A stretch of 64,000 nucleotides of DNA from Carnegiea gigantea (taxonomy: Eukaryota > Streptophyta > Magnoliopsida > Caryophyllales > Cactaceae), in contig JAKOGI010000536.1 in NCBI GenBank assembly GCA_029747015.1, positions 371,001 through 435,000 on the forward strand, given 5' to 3'. Both the position numbers and the translations under genes were made by a program. The stretch's first letter is position 1, and each line of letters opens with the position of its first letter. Below, in pieces: positions 11,998-26,035 of the stretch. The notes beneath the pieces are model-generated. The model did not search any database. It was not told the DNA's origin and saw nothing but the letters and a program-made list of their open reading frames with translations.

Positions 11998-13211
11998 TGT
12001 AATGTCCCCAATCCCTAATTACTTATCGCTTAATCTGATTTGATTATTTAATATCATGGTTGTACGAAAGACTTAATGACTAGAGGTTACCACCACCCTA
12101 AGTCGAACAAGGCTATATAACAACTACATGACCCTAACTAAAGTTATTTCACATTTATAACTCTATTAAGCTGAAAATATGCAAGACAACTTTGAGCTAC
12201 AATTTAATTTAGATATAACTGGAATATGACTAGATTGAGTGTTTCCTAATACTCCACATTAGGCATGCTTATTCAAAATACAATACAACCCAACATGACT
12301 TTTGAGCTTTATCAAGTCTTCATGTTATGTCAAAATCTATTGTGAGCATCTAACGATGTCAAGCAGCAAAAGACATGAAGCCTTACTTCCTTTGTGCTTC
12401 TTAGGGAAACAACTACTTACTAACTCCTCACTTAAAATAGAAAACCCAAAAATATTTTGAGAAATGAGCCGAAGTCCAGTACGTGTATCCCATATTGTAA
12501 AATAAACCTTTAGAATAATTTAGCTGGACGCCCGCATTTCAATTCATTTTAGGTCGAAAAACGAGGAAAGGGAGACAATGTGATTAAAACCATTTTGTTA
12601 TTTGCTATCTGGAAGTGGAACCCTTGTTGATTTCTGAAGTGATGATTGAGATAAGTATACACCTCCTAGGCCGATTGGGAAGGCTAGACTGAGGCAGCAC
12701 AGGTGAACTAGGGGGCATAAGCCCATTCCCTAATGCTTGATAATTTATGGGGCCACTTAATTAGTTGACAAACATTGTTCAGACTAATTCATTACATAAA
12801 TTTTGCATGTAATTGTATAATTTGGGGAAACATGTGATTTTTCAAGGAGTACAGGTAATAAATGTACCTGAAATCTTTAAAATCTCTCCTCTTTTACAAA
12901 GCTTTTGTCTATGGTGTGATTGACGCAAGAAGTGGCCTCGTTTCTACACCAAAAATTATATATTTTTATAGTTAGTAGAGTTTCAAGTAGATTTTATTAA
13001 CTGCAACCTTAGTAATTAATTTGCGGTTTTCCTTGGTACTTTTCTGAATTATGAATACACTCACAATTATTTGCTTAGACACATAAAAATTGACTTCATC
13101 TCCCCTTTTCTACATTATTCTTTTCCTTTTTAATGTTATCATTATTTTTATAATTGATAACATTAACATTGGTGTCATTATTAAAGGTTTTAATATTGTT
13201 ATCTTGATCAC

Positions 13212-13281
13212 TATTGTTATTATTATTATTTTTATTATTATTATTATTATTATCATCATTATTATTATTATCATTATTATT

Positions 13282-13315
<34 letters not shown>

Positions 13316-13324
13316 CCACCATCA
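13212..13324. repeat. Triplet microsatellite (ATT/ATC) in LTR-B2
   Basis: ATT and ATC runs interleaved; here the ATC part is the longer block and GTT is nearly absent, unlike copy 3. Confidence 0.95.
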
Positions 13325-13711
13325 ATGTTACTGTTATTTGTGGTCATTGTCATTAATTTTAGTTATTTGTCCATAAAGGGATCATACAAGGCAAGGCCAA
13401 TTTGTGATTCTAGGTTATCTTTAGTGCCAAATATTTGTTATCGAACCTAAATTCACGAGATTCCCACTCCCCTTGGCCTCAAGTAGGTTTTACTTCAAAT
13501 TTATTTGTTTTGATTACAAGAGAGTAGGTCATTTGTAACCCAAGTGAATAAAATATAACCTTTAATCGTCTCCTTGTGCATCATTAACATTTATATTTCT
13601 CATTAACAATTCCTAAAATTCATAATCATCTCTACTTTGATTAAAGTGCATCATCAAACATACTTTTATCCTTAGGTCACTAAGTTCATTCAAGTTTCAC
13701 ATATAATCCCA

Positions 13712-13787
13712 CTACAATCTCCCAAATTAATTTCAAAGTCCTTATTAAGCTACAATCTCCCAAATTAATTTCAAAGTCCTTATTAAG
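13712..13787. repeat. Private 38-bp tandem duplication in LTR-B2
   Basis: The 38 bases at 13712-13749, starting CTACAATCTCCC, are repeated exactly at 13750-13787. The other LTR-B copies have one copy only, so the duplication arose after the array formed. Confidence 0.9.
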
Positions 13788-14007
13788 CAATTTATTTCAA
13801 AATTCCCCAAATCAGCGATTCTCTCATTCACTCCATCTTCAACCCACTATCTCATTACTTGGATCAAGCTACATGGTTCAACCTCAACAATTACCCTATC
13901 TTCATTGCTACCACTACCTAAATAAGCATACTTAATACCTTTCAATTTCTTAAGTTAATTCCAAGATATATATTAACAAACTTATTTCAAAATCCTCCCA
14001 AATTACG

Positions 14008-14030
14008 TCCCCCCTCTCTTCTACAACCTC
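14008..14030 (-). other. Polypurine tract, LTR-B element, copy 2
   Basis: Minus-strand purine run ending AGAGAGGGGGGA directly before the LTR start. Confidence 0.7.
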
Positions 14031-15258
14031 AACTCTACCTCAAACCCTTCATAGCAAAATACAACACCCACACCCTAAAACCCCTATATTACCATTCAAC
14101 ATACATGTAATTCCTCAAATTTCCCTGAAACCAAACTTTATGACACAAGTACCCCAAGCCCCAATTCCACCACGAACACCCACTTCATCCCCTCACCTCA
14201 AATCCTCAAAATTGCAATAATACATTGCAAATTCACACAAATTATCACTTAACTGAATTTAAGAAAAAGTCACTTCATATTTGATGTTGAAATGGACAAA
14301 ATTATGCCTTGCACAAAATTAGAACATATGGCCCTGATCTTTTCGTTGGGAAATTGCAGGTGTGGAAAGGGTAGGAATGGGAAGGGGGAAAGGAGTGGAT
14401 GGGAGTGGGTAGGAGTGGTATTTTTTTTTTTTAAGGTAATCACACTCAAGAGAGAAGTCACAAGTGCACTTTAAGACATGTCAAGATCAACTCCTTAAGG
14501 GAACCTTGGAAATAACGGATCTTGAAAGTCTGTATAATGGTATCGCATGCTTAAATTTTCTAGATTTGATAGTTTATCAATTTTTGTGTAATCACTTTAT
14601 AAAAACATGTAGATTTTAGATAGGAATTTGAAATTGTTCTGAAGTAGTTGTATCTAGAACATTAATTGGATGGATAACGGTGTATCCGGCCTTGATAACT
14701 ATTTTGGAGATAACGGCTTAATGATTCTACATGCTATGTGATTTTTAGTTGGATTTTCAAAAGGTATCTTCTTTATTGCTAAAACCGTAAATATATCATT
14801 AAGTCGTATTAATTTTTTTCTTCTTCTTATTAGTATAATCAAATAAAAAAGTTTGATGTTTTATATTGGATTTATTGAGAACACATGGACTAGAAGCTAA
14901 TTAAATTTTAAAGCCACAGCTTAATTCATTTTTTTCGGTATTAATATTTAGGAATATTAAATTATTCACTTTACCCCTAGCATTATCAAGGTCAAATAGG
15001 TGCAATTAAGTATAATGTATTTTGGCAATAGATAATCCACGTTGATGCAATGAATTATTTTAAAGCTATTTAGTACCTGTAGTAAAATACTTACTATTTT
15101 TTAAGTTGAGGACTTGAAGCCATAATTTATTAGATTTAAATCCTATAGATCATAGTGAACTTGTTGATTCCTCAAATACAAGGATGATAATATTTATTTA
15201 TTACTATGAAAAATTGATTAATGAGTCATGATTTCTGATTTCATTACCCATCCCTACG

Positions 15259-15278
15259 TTCTCTCTCTCTCCCCCCCG

Positions 15279-15324
<46 letters not shown>
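15259..15324. repeat. (CT)n microsatellite, unit 3
   Basis: CT run broken by a C7 run and a TTT, at the site equivalent to 5144-5200. Confidence 0.95.
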
Positions 15325-15327
<3 letters not shown>

Positions 15328-15839
15328 AGTGCTGTTGATTTAGTCTTTAATACAAAATATATGGACAAACAACAATTGTCAACAATCACAATGCCTATTG
15401 TAGTCACATTCTTTTCTCTAGCTATGTCCTTTGCTTTCTTCTCGGGTCCGCTCACTTTCTCTCTATATGGAACACTGCATATTCAACTTCTTATGAGTTT
15501 GTGATGATAGTTGGCATGCATATTGTTCTACATACAAATAAATCCATGCCGGCTCGCCTCCCTACTGGTCGCACTCTCCTCCAGGCTCAATAGGGGATGA
15601 GCTATAAATGATCTCTTTTTGTTGAAAATAAGTGCATTAGTAAGGATGCAACATATACAAATTTTTTTTTCAAAGTCTAATGAAAAACAATTCTTCATAT
15701 GGTCTAGGAACAAAATTGCTTTATCTTACTCCATAGCTATACTCTACATATTAGACATTATTTGGAGATATCAACATAGATGTATTTTATTAATTAGTTA
15801 ATATGGTGTAGATTGCCGAGTGGATTTTAAGAGGTCAAA

Positions 15840-16282
15840 TGTAATAACCAATGATTTTTAATATCGGGCTAGCTATTTAGTTTAATAATTTTTTTAACTA
15901 TGTTTTATTAGCTGTATTAGGTTAATATTTGTAGGTTTACTAAAGTGAATAATTTTACTAAATTTGGTTTCGAAAGTTTTTGACTTGTTATGTGAACGCA
16001 AAAATTTCGTAAATGGTCGAGTATTAAACCAAGTGGGATTGGTGGAATTGAGTGGGCCAACGAATATTCGAATTTGTGCACTTAATTTTGGACCTAGGGA
16101 TTCATGACCTAGGTTAGGAGAAAACAAACAAAAAAAAGGGAAAGGGCATCTAGTGAATAAAAGCACCAGCCTTCTTTTCCTGCTGGCTTCCACGACACCT
16201 CAAGGAAAAGACCCCCCAACACTTGTCTCTGTTAATACACCACCACTGACCACTAGAACTCTAGAGAGGAAGAGAGCACCAG

Positions 16283-16341
<59 letters not shown>

Positions 16342-18962
16342 GGAGGGTGGGAAAGGCTGTGGAGGTTGGCGGTGGCTAGTGGTGCAAGGCAGATGTGGAC
16401 AAGCAATCGTCGCTATCATGGTGGCATGGAGGCCTTAGCGAAGCAACATGGGGAGGAAGAGGGGCTAGGCTCGAATCCACCATAGCCAACACCACCACCA
16501 CAACCTAACAACATGATGGTGGCTGGGCTAAAGTCCGACAACCACCATTGAAATGTCCAGGTGGAAGCTGAGGAGAGAAGAGAAGAACAGGTCGCATAGT
16601 AACAGTAAGGGCGTAAGGAAGTGACTAAAAAGCAAGTTCCAAAGCCATCTAACTAGACCTTAATCGTATCCTTGAGCTTGGATTGAGGTGGAATCTTGCA
16701 TAAACTTAATACTAAATTTAAGTTATAGAAATGAAGATTGGATGCCCAAGTTAGGGTTCATGTGTCGAATGGCAAATTGAGTGAGATGAACGACAGGTTG
16801 AATGACTGAAATATGCTTGGGTTGACAAGATGTGAATTTGAGGTGCACTTTGCGAGGGTGTTATAAAGGGGGAGACCGAGAACCGATTATCAAACCATGT
16901 TGTCTTTGAATTATAATTGTTATGCCATGAATGTTGTTGCCATGTTTAATAAGTGGCAGTTAGGTAATCCGAACCACGAACATGATGTGACTGACCCCTC
17001 AACTATACCATATTGTTATGGGATTTTCCTTGTCCTTTGCCTTCTTTGCAAGTGTGTTCTGTCTTAGGGACAATGGCTGCCCGGTCAGTAATGCCATCTT
17101 TTTTGCTGACTTATGAGTGTGAAGCATATGATGTGTCTATCGCCCAAACCATTGAAATCTTCAGTGTTCTGGGACTGTTAGATTGATTTACAAACCTCAA
17201 GTTGCATGACTCCATGATCTATGAGCTTAGAGTGAACAAAACTGGCATGGTTCACCTTGAATATATTTCAAATGGCCTTAAATGTAGTCTTGCTATTTGT
17301 TTACCTGACAATAGTTTGGTAATAGTCCTTTAAAGCAACATAAGAACCTATTGGTGTGTTATGGAATCCTTGAGCAAGTTAAGATGAGTTAAGACAATGT
17401 TTGAACAGGAATTTCAGAACTTCTTACTTTAAATAAAAGAAGAAAAAACCCTTAACGGTTTGAGTATCATTGCATTTGAAGATCGCTCGAGCAAAGAGCC
17501 AAAACCTTTCTTTTATAAAGGGACAGGCGAGATTTCAAAAGGATTAAATGGTGTCCTATTCTTTGAACCAAATTTCAGAAGCGTTCTATTTATAGCATTC
17601 TAGCTATTGCCTTACCAATTCTTGAGATAGCTAGTTGCTTGTGAACTTGTTTTATAATAAAAGTGCTGCTAGCCTTATCTGTAACGAAAGCTTGCTGCTA
17701 TTCGGTTATTTTGAGAAATTGAGCTCTTTATCCATGGTTGTAAATTATATGTATTTAAAATGTTTTGAGCTATAAGGAGTAGTGCTAATTGTTTGGGCAC
17801 AATTTAGAGAGCAGACCCAGTATGCATGAACCCAAGTTACTAGGGAGTAGACCCAGAAGTGGGAACCCTAGTAAATCTTGATGAGGGTAAAAGTCTAGTG
17901 ACCATGAGAGGCTCCGGAGATACCATGAGTCGTGAGTTATGAGGTCCACTTAAAAAGAGCACTAACATGTGAATCCGATGCCAAAAAAGGTGATTTCTCA
18001 CCATTATGAGATGGAAACTACTTATGTCTTAATGATGTCAATGCAAGAGTTTGAAAAAGTGAAGTTACTCTTTGAAAGGACTTTCATTAAATCCGAAGTG
18101 GCTTTTTTCGTGTGAAATAAGTTTTATAAGGGTCAACTTAGTACAAATAAGAGGTTTCACTTCTTTTCGATTGTTATTTTTACTTTCATTCTAAAAGAGG
18201 TCTGAGTCGAAAAGACTATCACTTCTCCTCTGTTGGGTCATATCGAAGATTAGCTAGTTGTTATTTGATCATGAATGCTTAATATGCTATAGTAAGCAAG
18301 AATTTAGTGTGATTGCTGCTTATTATATTGTATGCAACTGTTTTGTTTTTCAGGGTTACGTATTATCCACTAAGCGTATGGTAGCTCACCCCTTTTCTAT
18401 TTCCCTTTTCCCTAGTTTCTTGAAAAGACAGGTAGAAGTCCTCGCTTTGAGAAACCCACTTTCTCCTTTGAGAAGTGGTCAAATGTATGTATATCTAGAT
18501 TCATGAGTTTAATGATGTAATGCGACGTATTCATAAATCTTGAGCAATTATATGTGAAACACATTGACTCATGTATTGTGCAATGACTAGCAGTCGCTCT
18601 AAATGGCTGTGTGGGCCAACCATTTGATTAGTCAGTCATTTTCATTGGTTCAAGTTGAGTTTTGTTTTAGAACGTAACCCAGTGCTCGGGCATGTGATTC
18701 GTTGAGTTGTATCTTTTATTTCTTTCTTTTATTTAGCTTTGTAGCTGTTGCACTCCGGCCTTATGGCCATAAAGTTGTGATATTCGGCGTGTAACCGTCG
18801 AGTTTGTTGGCGACATTCTTTGTCTTTTTGTTATTATTATAGGCACCTAATATAAGGCTGTAAGCCCTGGTTATGGCCAGCTTTTGGGCGAAACTCTGTC
18901 CATTTCGTTTCAAAATTTAAGAGATCGCTAATACTTCTATCCCTACGGATAGGCGTGTTACA
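15840..18962 (+). mobile_element. Solo LTR-A copy 2
   Basis: 3123 bp, TGTAATAACC to GGCGTGTTACA, with TCAAA at 15835-15839 and 18963-18967. It carries a short A-rich insertion near 17428 (AAATAAAAGAAG) shared with copies 3 and 4 but absent from copy 1, and an expanded GA run. Otherwise as copy 1. Confidence 0.85.
16283..16350 (+). repeat. Expanded (GA)n in LTR-A2
   Basis: About 25 GA dinucleotides followed by GGGA units, at the same place as the shorter tract at 6127-6180. Confidence 0.95.
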
Positions 18963-21900
18963 TCAAACTTCATAAGATTAAGAAGTAACATAAAGGGCCA
19001 GGGTACTCGGTGGATGCATGTTCTTATGCGTTTAAGGCACTCGCACATTTTAAAGACAGGGCAAGCCAAACAAATATGAAAAATGTTAGAAGAAAGAGTA
19101 TTAATACAAAAGACAAACTCTAATTTGGCAAGGTTTGGAGGTCAGTTAAGATGTTTTAAGTAAATATTCTAGATTTGCCATTAAACAATTCAAGATGACT
19201 AAGGGGGAAGTAAATCAATGACTAAAAGTATAGAGAATGTCACTGATATAAGAATTTAATAAAAAGAACAGATGGTAGACCTCAAAATGATGGGCAAGGA
19301 AGTAGTGCTATGAAACAGTGAGAATGGAAACAATTGTAGCTTAAATAATTCAAGAATGGAGGGTAGTAAGAGTCAAATAGTTCCACACATTAGTTACACA
19401 GGAATAAGAATGCTTGATATTAGTTTGAAAGCTAGACTAACAGTAAAAATATGCAATTTAAATGGTGTCAAATGTTTAAGGGCAAATTGAACATCACTAT
19501 TTACCAAGAATAGTAAGCACAAGGTATTAACCTAAAATCTGATTAAGGTTTCTATGTTTAGGAACCCCTAAGACCACAACCTTGAAACAGTTATTAATCA
19601 ATATGAACTAAAGTAACAATGGTTCCCAATTTATCCTTGAGGATCTTAACAACAAATAAAAGGGTTAAGATTATAAAGTTAAGCGGTGAGCTTCTAAGAG
19701 CACAAATAGGAAGGCGATGAATGACGGGAGATATAAGGTGACGTGATATTCAAGGAGTTGCCACAAAAGCTCATGTTACACTCACAAAGACATATAGTTA
19801 GCAACCTTAAAAAGCACTAAGAAAAGAGATTAAAGCATCACAGACGGGGACATACTTTGATCATCAGCACACTTAATTTTAATTCACTTATATATAAGGG
19901 GGGCATCCTTTTAAATATAATGGATTCAAGAATAGTGGTAAAAATGAAATAACAAAAAACAATGTCGATTATGAGTAAGAATAAGTTATGTTATTACCAA
20001 AAAGATGATAGCAAAAAGTAAACAGAGCAGAGATAATCAGTGAAAGAAAGAGGGACACCTCTCAGCTTTGTGATGGGGATACCACATAAAGATTGATTTC
20101 ATGGAATAATACAATGATGGAAAATATGTCCAATAAAGTATTGCTACGGCGATCGAATGATTTTTGTAAAACAAAGGGAGTTAATATAACTCAACAAGGA
20201 AGTATACGTTAGATTGTGTCATTGCATATTATGGTATGGCTAGCTTTCGGTTGCAATCATAGAGATCAAAGATTCCTAAGGAGGACATAAAATTATGCAA
20301 TGGTATATGAAAAGGACTTCGTTGTTAACTAGCCAAAGGTCATTATGGGCCATTTTAGATCAATTTAGGGACTCATGTAATTAAAGTTGCATGGGTTTGA
20401 TACGTTTAAAGAAAAGTTACTAGGGTTTTTGATACTTTATATAGACATTTCCCATGTCTTATTGCTCTATAATCTTTTGTTATTGTAGCTGAAGTTGTGT
20501 CTTAGAAATACCCTTTTGAATTTGACATCTTAATCTTATAAAATCACTAGGAATAATCCTATAGAGTCCATAGAATATATACTCATCACTCCCAGCTCCT
20601 TAGTAGCATGAGTTGTGATGCCTCAAAATCAAGTGTCCTGAGTTCAACCTATAGAACCCTTATTCTATATCATACTTCTCCATAAATTACTTATTCCCCA
20701 AATCTTATTCATGAACTTTGCCCACTCATTAGCTGGAACATAAATTGTGGCCTCTAGGATATCAGGTATGTGAAAGTAAAGTGTCTATACTCATATATAG
20801 CACATCCTCGTGCCTCATCCTATGGTTCCTCCTGTGTGAATAATCATTTTCAACAAAATACGTATGCTTAAAGTTGTTAAATTCCACTCCTGCTTCTTTG
20901 ATGCATCAACATCTAAGTATCTTCTATTTGCTCTCTCTCTTTTCTCTTCTCTTCTCTTGCTCTCTCTCCTCCGCTTTTTGGCCCATTTCCTTTTTGCCTA
21001 ACCTTTGTTAACCCCAATGAGTTTGCTTACCAAATCATGTTATGCACTACAAAACAGAATCTTGTCCTCATAATTTATTTTGCATATCTAATGAGCATAA
21101 CTCAACCCAACATCACTTATCACCTAATCTTGTAGAATCAAATCAGGAGTTATTTATACCATTTTTTTAGAATCTCTTATGAATATCTTAGCATGAAGAT
21201 CCGACTTTTAATAATTTCCATGAGCCCTGAGGGCTTATTTTAGCCTCATAGTAAGCATGGACCTTATAGACTCAACCACATCATACAATCCCAAACCTCT
21301 AAAGGAGCTTTCCTCTACATGTTCTCAAGGTTTTCAACACCTACTATTGCCTCGATTGAGGTATATTTATTTGTATAACCTGAATCAATGGCCTAAAGTC
21401 GTAACGTTAACCAAACACCCACATCTAAATACCCTCCACCTCTTCACTATCAACATAATTGTAAAACATTTTTTTGCGATACAATGACTTATATACACCT
21501 AGCATATGATAGCTTACATACGTTTAAAACATTTCCTTTGTGTTACGACCTTATCTTACAGCATGCAGCCCATGCAATACTAAGTAGCATACCATAAGTT
21601 ATTTAACCATTGCCATATAATTCACCATAGTAAATTATTATTACGAATCAGCTGTGACAGTGTAGCAGGCCCTTAGTCATATACTCTATTACAATGTTTA
21701 TTTAATATTGATTCATCCCAAGGATCTTGCTACATAATGCATTTTTCCTATCTAGAAAGTTAGATGCAATTTGATACCACATTAATCATATAAGAATTTG
21801 TGAATGACATGCTCATATCATGTTTTAAACATAACCTTATGCAAACACCAAATATATATGTGTGTTTTTAATGAATTTTCTCGATTAAAGTCATCCTCAA

Positions 21901-22210
21901 AAAACAAATGGGTAACTCCAAACTCCACATAATTATTGCTATGAGCTTGGTAAACTTTCCTAAAAGACGTATGTTAATAGGAGGTCAACCAAATGCTTCC
22001 TTCCTCTACTTTGTTAATGATGGAGTTCCAAGGAGTTACCTAACTAGGTCATTAGCCTTAATACCAAACCGAGGGCTAAGGCTAGGTAAATATTCATGAA
22101 AGCATCCTCATTATGCACTTATATACATGAAGTCATTTAATTAGTTTAACATAACTCATAATCCCCCTATAGCTCATAGTGGCCCTTAAAACTATCTTTG
22201 ATACCACATC
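18963..22210 (-). mobile_element. LTR-B element internal domain, PBS-proximal part (unit 3)
   Basis: Equivalent to 8786-11997. A short insertion near 19950 (AATAACAAAAAACAA) is shared with unit 4 near 29983 but absent from unit 2 near 9765. Non-coding. Confidence 0.75.
22196..22206 (-). other. Primer-binding site, LTR-B element, copy 3
   Basis: Minus strand TGGTATCAAAG after LTR end ATTACA and spacer GATG. Confidence 0.75.
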
Positions 22211-23459
22211 TGTAATTACCCCAATCCTTAATTACTTATCGCTTAATCTGATTTGATTATTTAATGTCATGGTTGTAGCGGAAGACTTAATAACTAGAGG
22301 TTACCACCATCCTAAGTCAGACAAGGCTACATAACAACTACATGACCTTAACTAAAGCAATTTCACATTTACGAGTCCTGTTAAGCTGAAAATATGCAAG
22401 ATAACTTAGAACTACAGTTTAACTTTAATATAACTGGAATATGACTAGATTGAGCGTTTCCTAATACTCCACATCAGGCATGCTTGCTCAAAATACAACC
22501 CAACATGACCTTTGAGCTTTGTCAAGTCTTCATGTTATGTCAAATCCATTGTGAGCATCTAACGGTGTCAGGCAGCAAAAGACACGAAGCCTTACTTCCT
22601 TTGCGCTTCTTAGGGAAACAAGTACTTACTGACTCCTCACTTAAAATAAAAAACATCAAAATATTTTGAGAAATTTTCCGAAGTCCATTACGTGTAACCT
22701 CATATTGTAAAATAAACCTTTGGAATAATTTTGCTGGACGCCCCCATTTCAATTCATTTTAGGTCGAAAAATATGAAAAGGGAGACAATGTAATTAAAAC
22801 CATTTTGTTGTTTGCTATTTGGAAGTGGAACCCTTATTGATTTCTGATGTGATCATTGAGATAAGTGTATGCCTCCTAGGCCAATCGGGAAGCCTAGACT
22901 GAGGCAGCACAGGTGAACTAGGGGGCATAAGCCCTAATGCTTGGTAATTTATGGGGCCACTTAATTAGGTGACAAACATTGTTTAGACTGATTCATTACA
23001 TAAATTTTGCATGTAATTGTATAATTTTGAGAAACATGTGATTTTTCAAAGAGTATAGGTAATAAATGTACATGGAATCTTTAAAATCTCTCCTCTTTTA
23101 TAAAGTTTTTGTTTAAGGTGTGATTGATGCAAGAAGTGGCCTCGTTTCTACACCAAAAATTATATATTTTTATGTTTAGTAGAGTTTCAAATAGTTTTTA
23201 TTAACTACAACCTTAGTAATTAATTTGCAGTTTTTCATGCTACTTTTCTGAGTTAGGAATACACTCACAATTATTTGTTTTGACACATAAAAATGACTTC
23301 ATCTCCCCTTTTCTATACTATTCCTTTCCTTTTTAATGTGATCATTATTTTTATAATTAACAACATTAACATTGATGTTGTTGTTATAGGTTTCAATATT
23401 ATTTTCATAGTTACTATTGTTATTATTGTTAATATTATTATTATTGTTGTTGTTGTTGC

Positions 23460-23556
<97 letters not shown>

Positions 23557-24203
23557 GCTGTTATTATCAATCTTACTATTATTTGTGGTTATTGTCATTA
23601 ATTTTAGCGATTTGTCCATAAGGGGATCATATAAGGCAAGACCATTTGCGACTCTAGGTTATCTTTAGTGCCAAATATATGTTATCGAACCTAAATTCAC
23701 AAGATGGCCACTCTCCTTGGCCTCAAGTAGGTTTTACTTCAAATTTATTTGTTTTGATTACAAGAGAGTAGGTCATTCGTAACCGAAGTGAATAAAATAC
23801 AAACTTTACTCGTCTCTTTGTGCATCATTAACATTTGTATTCCTTATTAACAATTCCTAAAATACATAATCATCTCTACTTTGATTAAAGTGCATCATCA
23901 AACATACTTTTATCCTTGGGTGACTAAGTTCATTCAAGTTTCACATATAATCCCACTACAATCTCCCAAATTATTTTCAAAGTCCTTATTAAGCAATTTA
24001 TCTTAAAATTCCCCAAATTAGCGGTTCTCTCATTTACTTCATATTCAACCTATTATCTCATTACTTAGATCAAGCTGCAAGGACAATTACCTTATCTTCA
24101 TTGCTACTACTACCTAAATGAGCATACTTAATCCCTTTTAATTTCCTAAGTTAATTCCAAGATATAAATTAACAAACTTATTTCAAAATCCCCCCAAATT
24201 ACA
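22211..24203 (-). mobile_element. LTR-B copy 3 (shared LTR)
   Basis: 1993 bp with intact TGTAAT and ATTACA ends. It is longer than copies 1 and 4 mainly because of a large GTT expansion at 23414-23570. Confidence 0.8.
23414..23570. repeat. Triplet microsatellite (GTT/ATT) in LTR-B3
   Basis: ATT run then a long uninterrupted GTT run; the ATC block seen in copies 1, 2 and 4 is missing. Poly-Val, poly-Leu and poly-Asn frames here are translations of the repeat. Confidence 0.95.
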
Positions 24204-24226
24204 TCCCCCACTCTCTTCTTTAACCT
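24204..24226 (-). other. Polypurine tract, LTR-B element, copy 3
   Basis: Minus-strand purine run ending GAGAGTGGGGGA before TGTAATTTGGG; one interruption relative to copy 1. Confidence 0.7.
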
Positions 24227-25452
24227 CAACTCTACCTCAACCCCTTCATGGCAAAATACAACACCTACACCCTAAAAATCCTAAATTACCATTCAACATG
24301 CATATAATTCCTCAAATTTCGATGAAACCAAACTTGATGACACAAGTACCCCCAAGCCCCAATTCCACCATGAACACCCACTTCATCCCCTCACCTCAAA
24401 TCCTTAAAATTGCAATAATAGTTTGTAAATTCACACAAATTATCACTCAACTAGATTTAAAAAAAAGTCACCTCATACTTGATGTTGAAATGGACAAACT
24501 TATGCCTTACGCAAAATTAGAACATATGGCCTTGATCTTTTCGCCGGGAAATTGCAGGTGTGGAATAGGTAGGAATGGGAAGGGGGGAAGGAGTGGGCGG
24601 GAGTGGGTAGGAGTGGTATGTTTTTTAAGGTAATCACACTCAAGAGAGAAGTCACAAGTGCACTTTAGGACATGTCAAGGTCAACTCCTTAAGGGAACCT
24701 TCGAGATAACGGATCTTGAAAGTCTATGTAATGGTATCGCATGCTTAAGTTTTCTAAATTTGATAGTTTATCAATTTTTTTGTGTAATCACTTTATAAAA
24801 ACATGTAGATTTTAGATAGGATTTTGAAATGTTTCTGAAGTAGTTGTATCTGGGACATTAATTGGATGGATAATGGTGTGTCTGGCCTTGATAACTATTT
24901 GGGAGATAATGTCTTAATGATTCTACATGCTACGTGATTTTGAGTTGGATTTTGAAAAAGTATCTTCCTTATTGCTAAAACCGCAAATATATCATTAAGT
25001 TCTATTAATTTTTTTTTTCTTCTTCTTATTAGTATAATCAAATCAAAAAATTTGATGTTTTATACTGGATTTATTGAGAACACACGGACCAGAAGCCAAT
25101 TTAATTTTAAATCCACAGCTTGAACATTTTTTCCTTATTAATATTTAGGAATATAAATTATTCACTTTACCCCTAGCATTATCAAGGACAAATAGGTGGA
25201 ATTAAGTACAACTATTTTGCCAATAGATAATCCACGTTGATGCAATGAATTATTTTAAAGCAATTTAGTACCTATAGTAAAATACTTACTATTTTTTAAG
25301 TTTCGGACTTGAAACCATAACTTATTAGATTTAATTCATACAAATCATAATAAACTTGTTGATTCCTCAAATACAAGGATGACAATATATATTTATCAGT
25401 ATGACAAATTGATTAATGAGCCTTGATTTCTGATTTCATTATCCATCCTTGC

Positions 25453-25479
25453 TTTCTCTCTGTCTCTCTCTCTCTCCCC

Positions 25480-25520
<41 letters not shown>
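25453..25520. repeat. (CT)n microsatellite, unit 4
   Basis: CT runs around a C6 tract, at the site equivalent to 5144-5200. Confidence 0.95.
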
Positions 25521-25521
<1 letters not shown>

Positions 25522-26035
25522 GAGTGTTGTTAATTTAGTCTTTAATACAAAAAATATGGACAAACAGCAATGTTCAACAATCACAATGCCTATTGTAGTC
25601 ACGTTTCTTTCTCTACCTACGTCCTTGGCTTTCTTCTCAGGTCTACTTTCTTTCTCTCTATATGGAACACTGCATATTCAACTTCTTATCAGTTTCTGAT
25701 GATAGTTGACATGCATATTGTTCTACATATAAATAAATCTATGCCGGCTCGCCTCCCTACTGGTCGCACTCTCATCTAGGCTCAACAAGGTATGATCTAT
25801 AAATTATCTCTTTTTGTTGAAAATAAGTGTACTAGCAAGGGTAGAATTTATACAAATTTTTTTTTTCAAAGTCCAATGAAAAAAAATTCTTCATGTGGTG
25901 TAGGAATAAAATTGCTTTATCTTACTCCATAGCTATACTCTACATATTAGACATTATTTTAAGATATCAACATAGATGTATTTTATTAATTAGTTAATAT
26001 GGCGTAGATTGCCGAGTGGATTTTAAGAGGTCAAA

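Larger units (their letters stand above)
11998..14007 (-). mobile_element. LTR-B copy 2 (shared LTR)
   Basis: 2010 bp. The element-orientation end is GGGGACATTACA. The start is mutated to CGTAATTTGGG (plus strand ATTACG at 14002-14007). It contains the microsatellite at 13212-13324 and a private 38-bp tandem duplication at 13712-13787 that partly explains its greater length. Confidence 0.8.
14008..15834 (-). mobile_element. LTR-B element internal domain, PPT-proximal part (unit 3)
   Basis: Equivalent to 3894-5710 with scattered substitutions. No coding sequence seen. It ends at the LTR-A2 target duplication TCAAA (15835-15839). Confidence 0.75.
24204..26030 (-). mobile_element. LTR-B element internal domain, PPT-proximal part (unit 4)
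   Basis: Equivalent to 3894-5710. No coding sequence seen. It ends at TCAAA 26031-26035. Confidence 0.75.

Noticed and set aside
5716..18962. Interpretation of LTR-A as the true shared LTR of the tandem element
   Set aside because: LTR-A is flanked by an identical 5-bp duplication and has no adjoining primer site or purine tract, whereas LTR-B has both; LTR-A is therefore a nested solo LTR.
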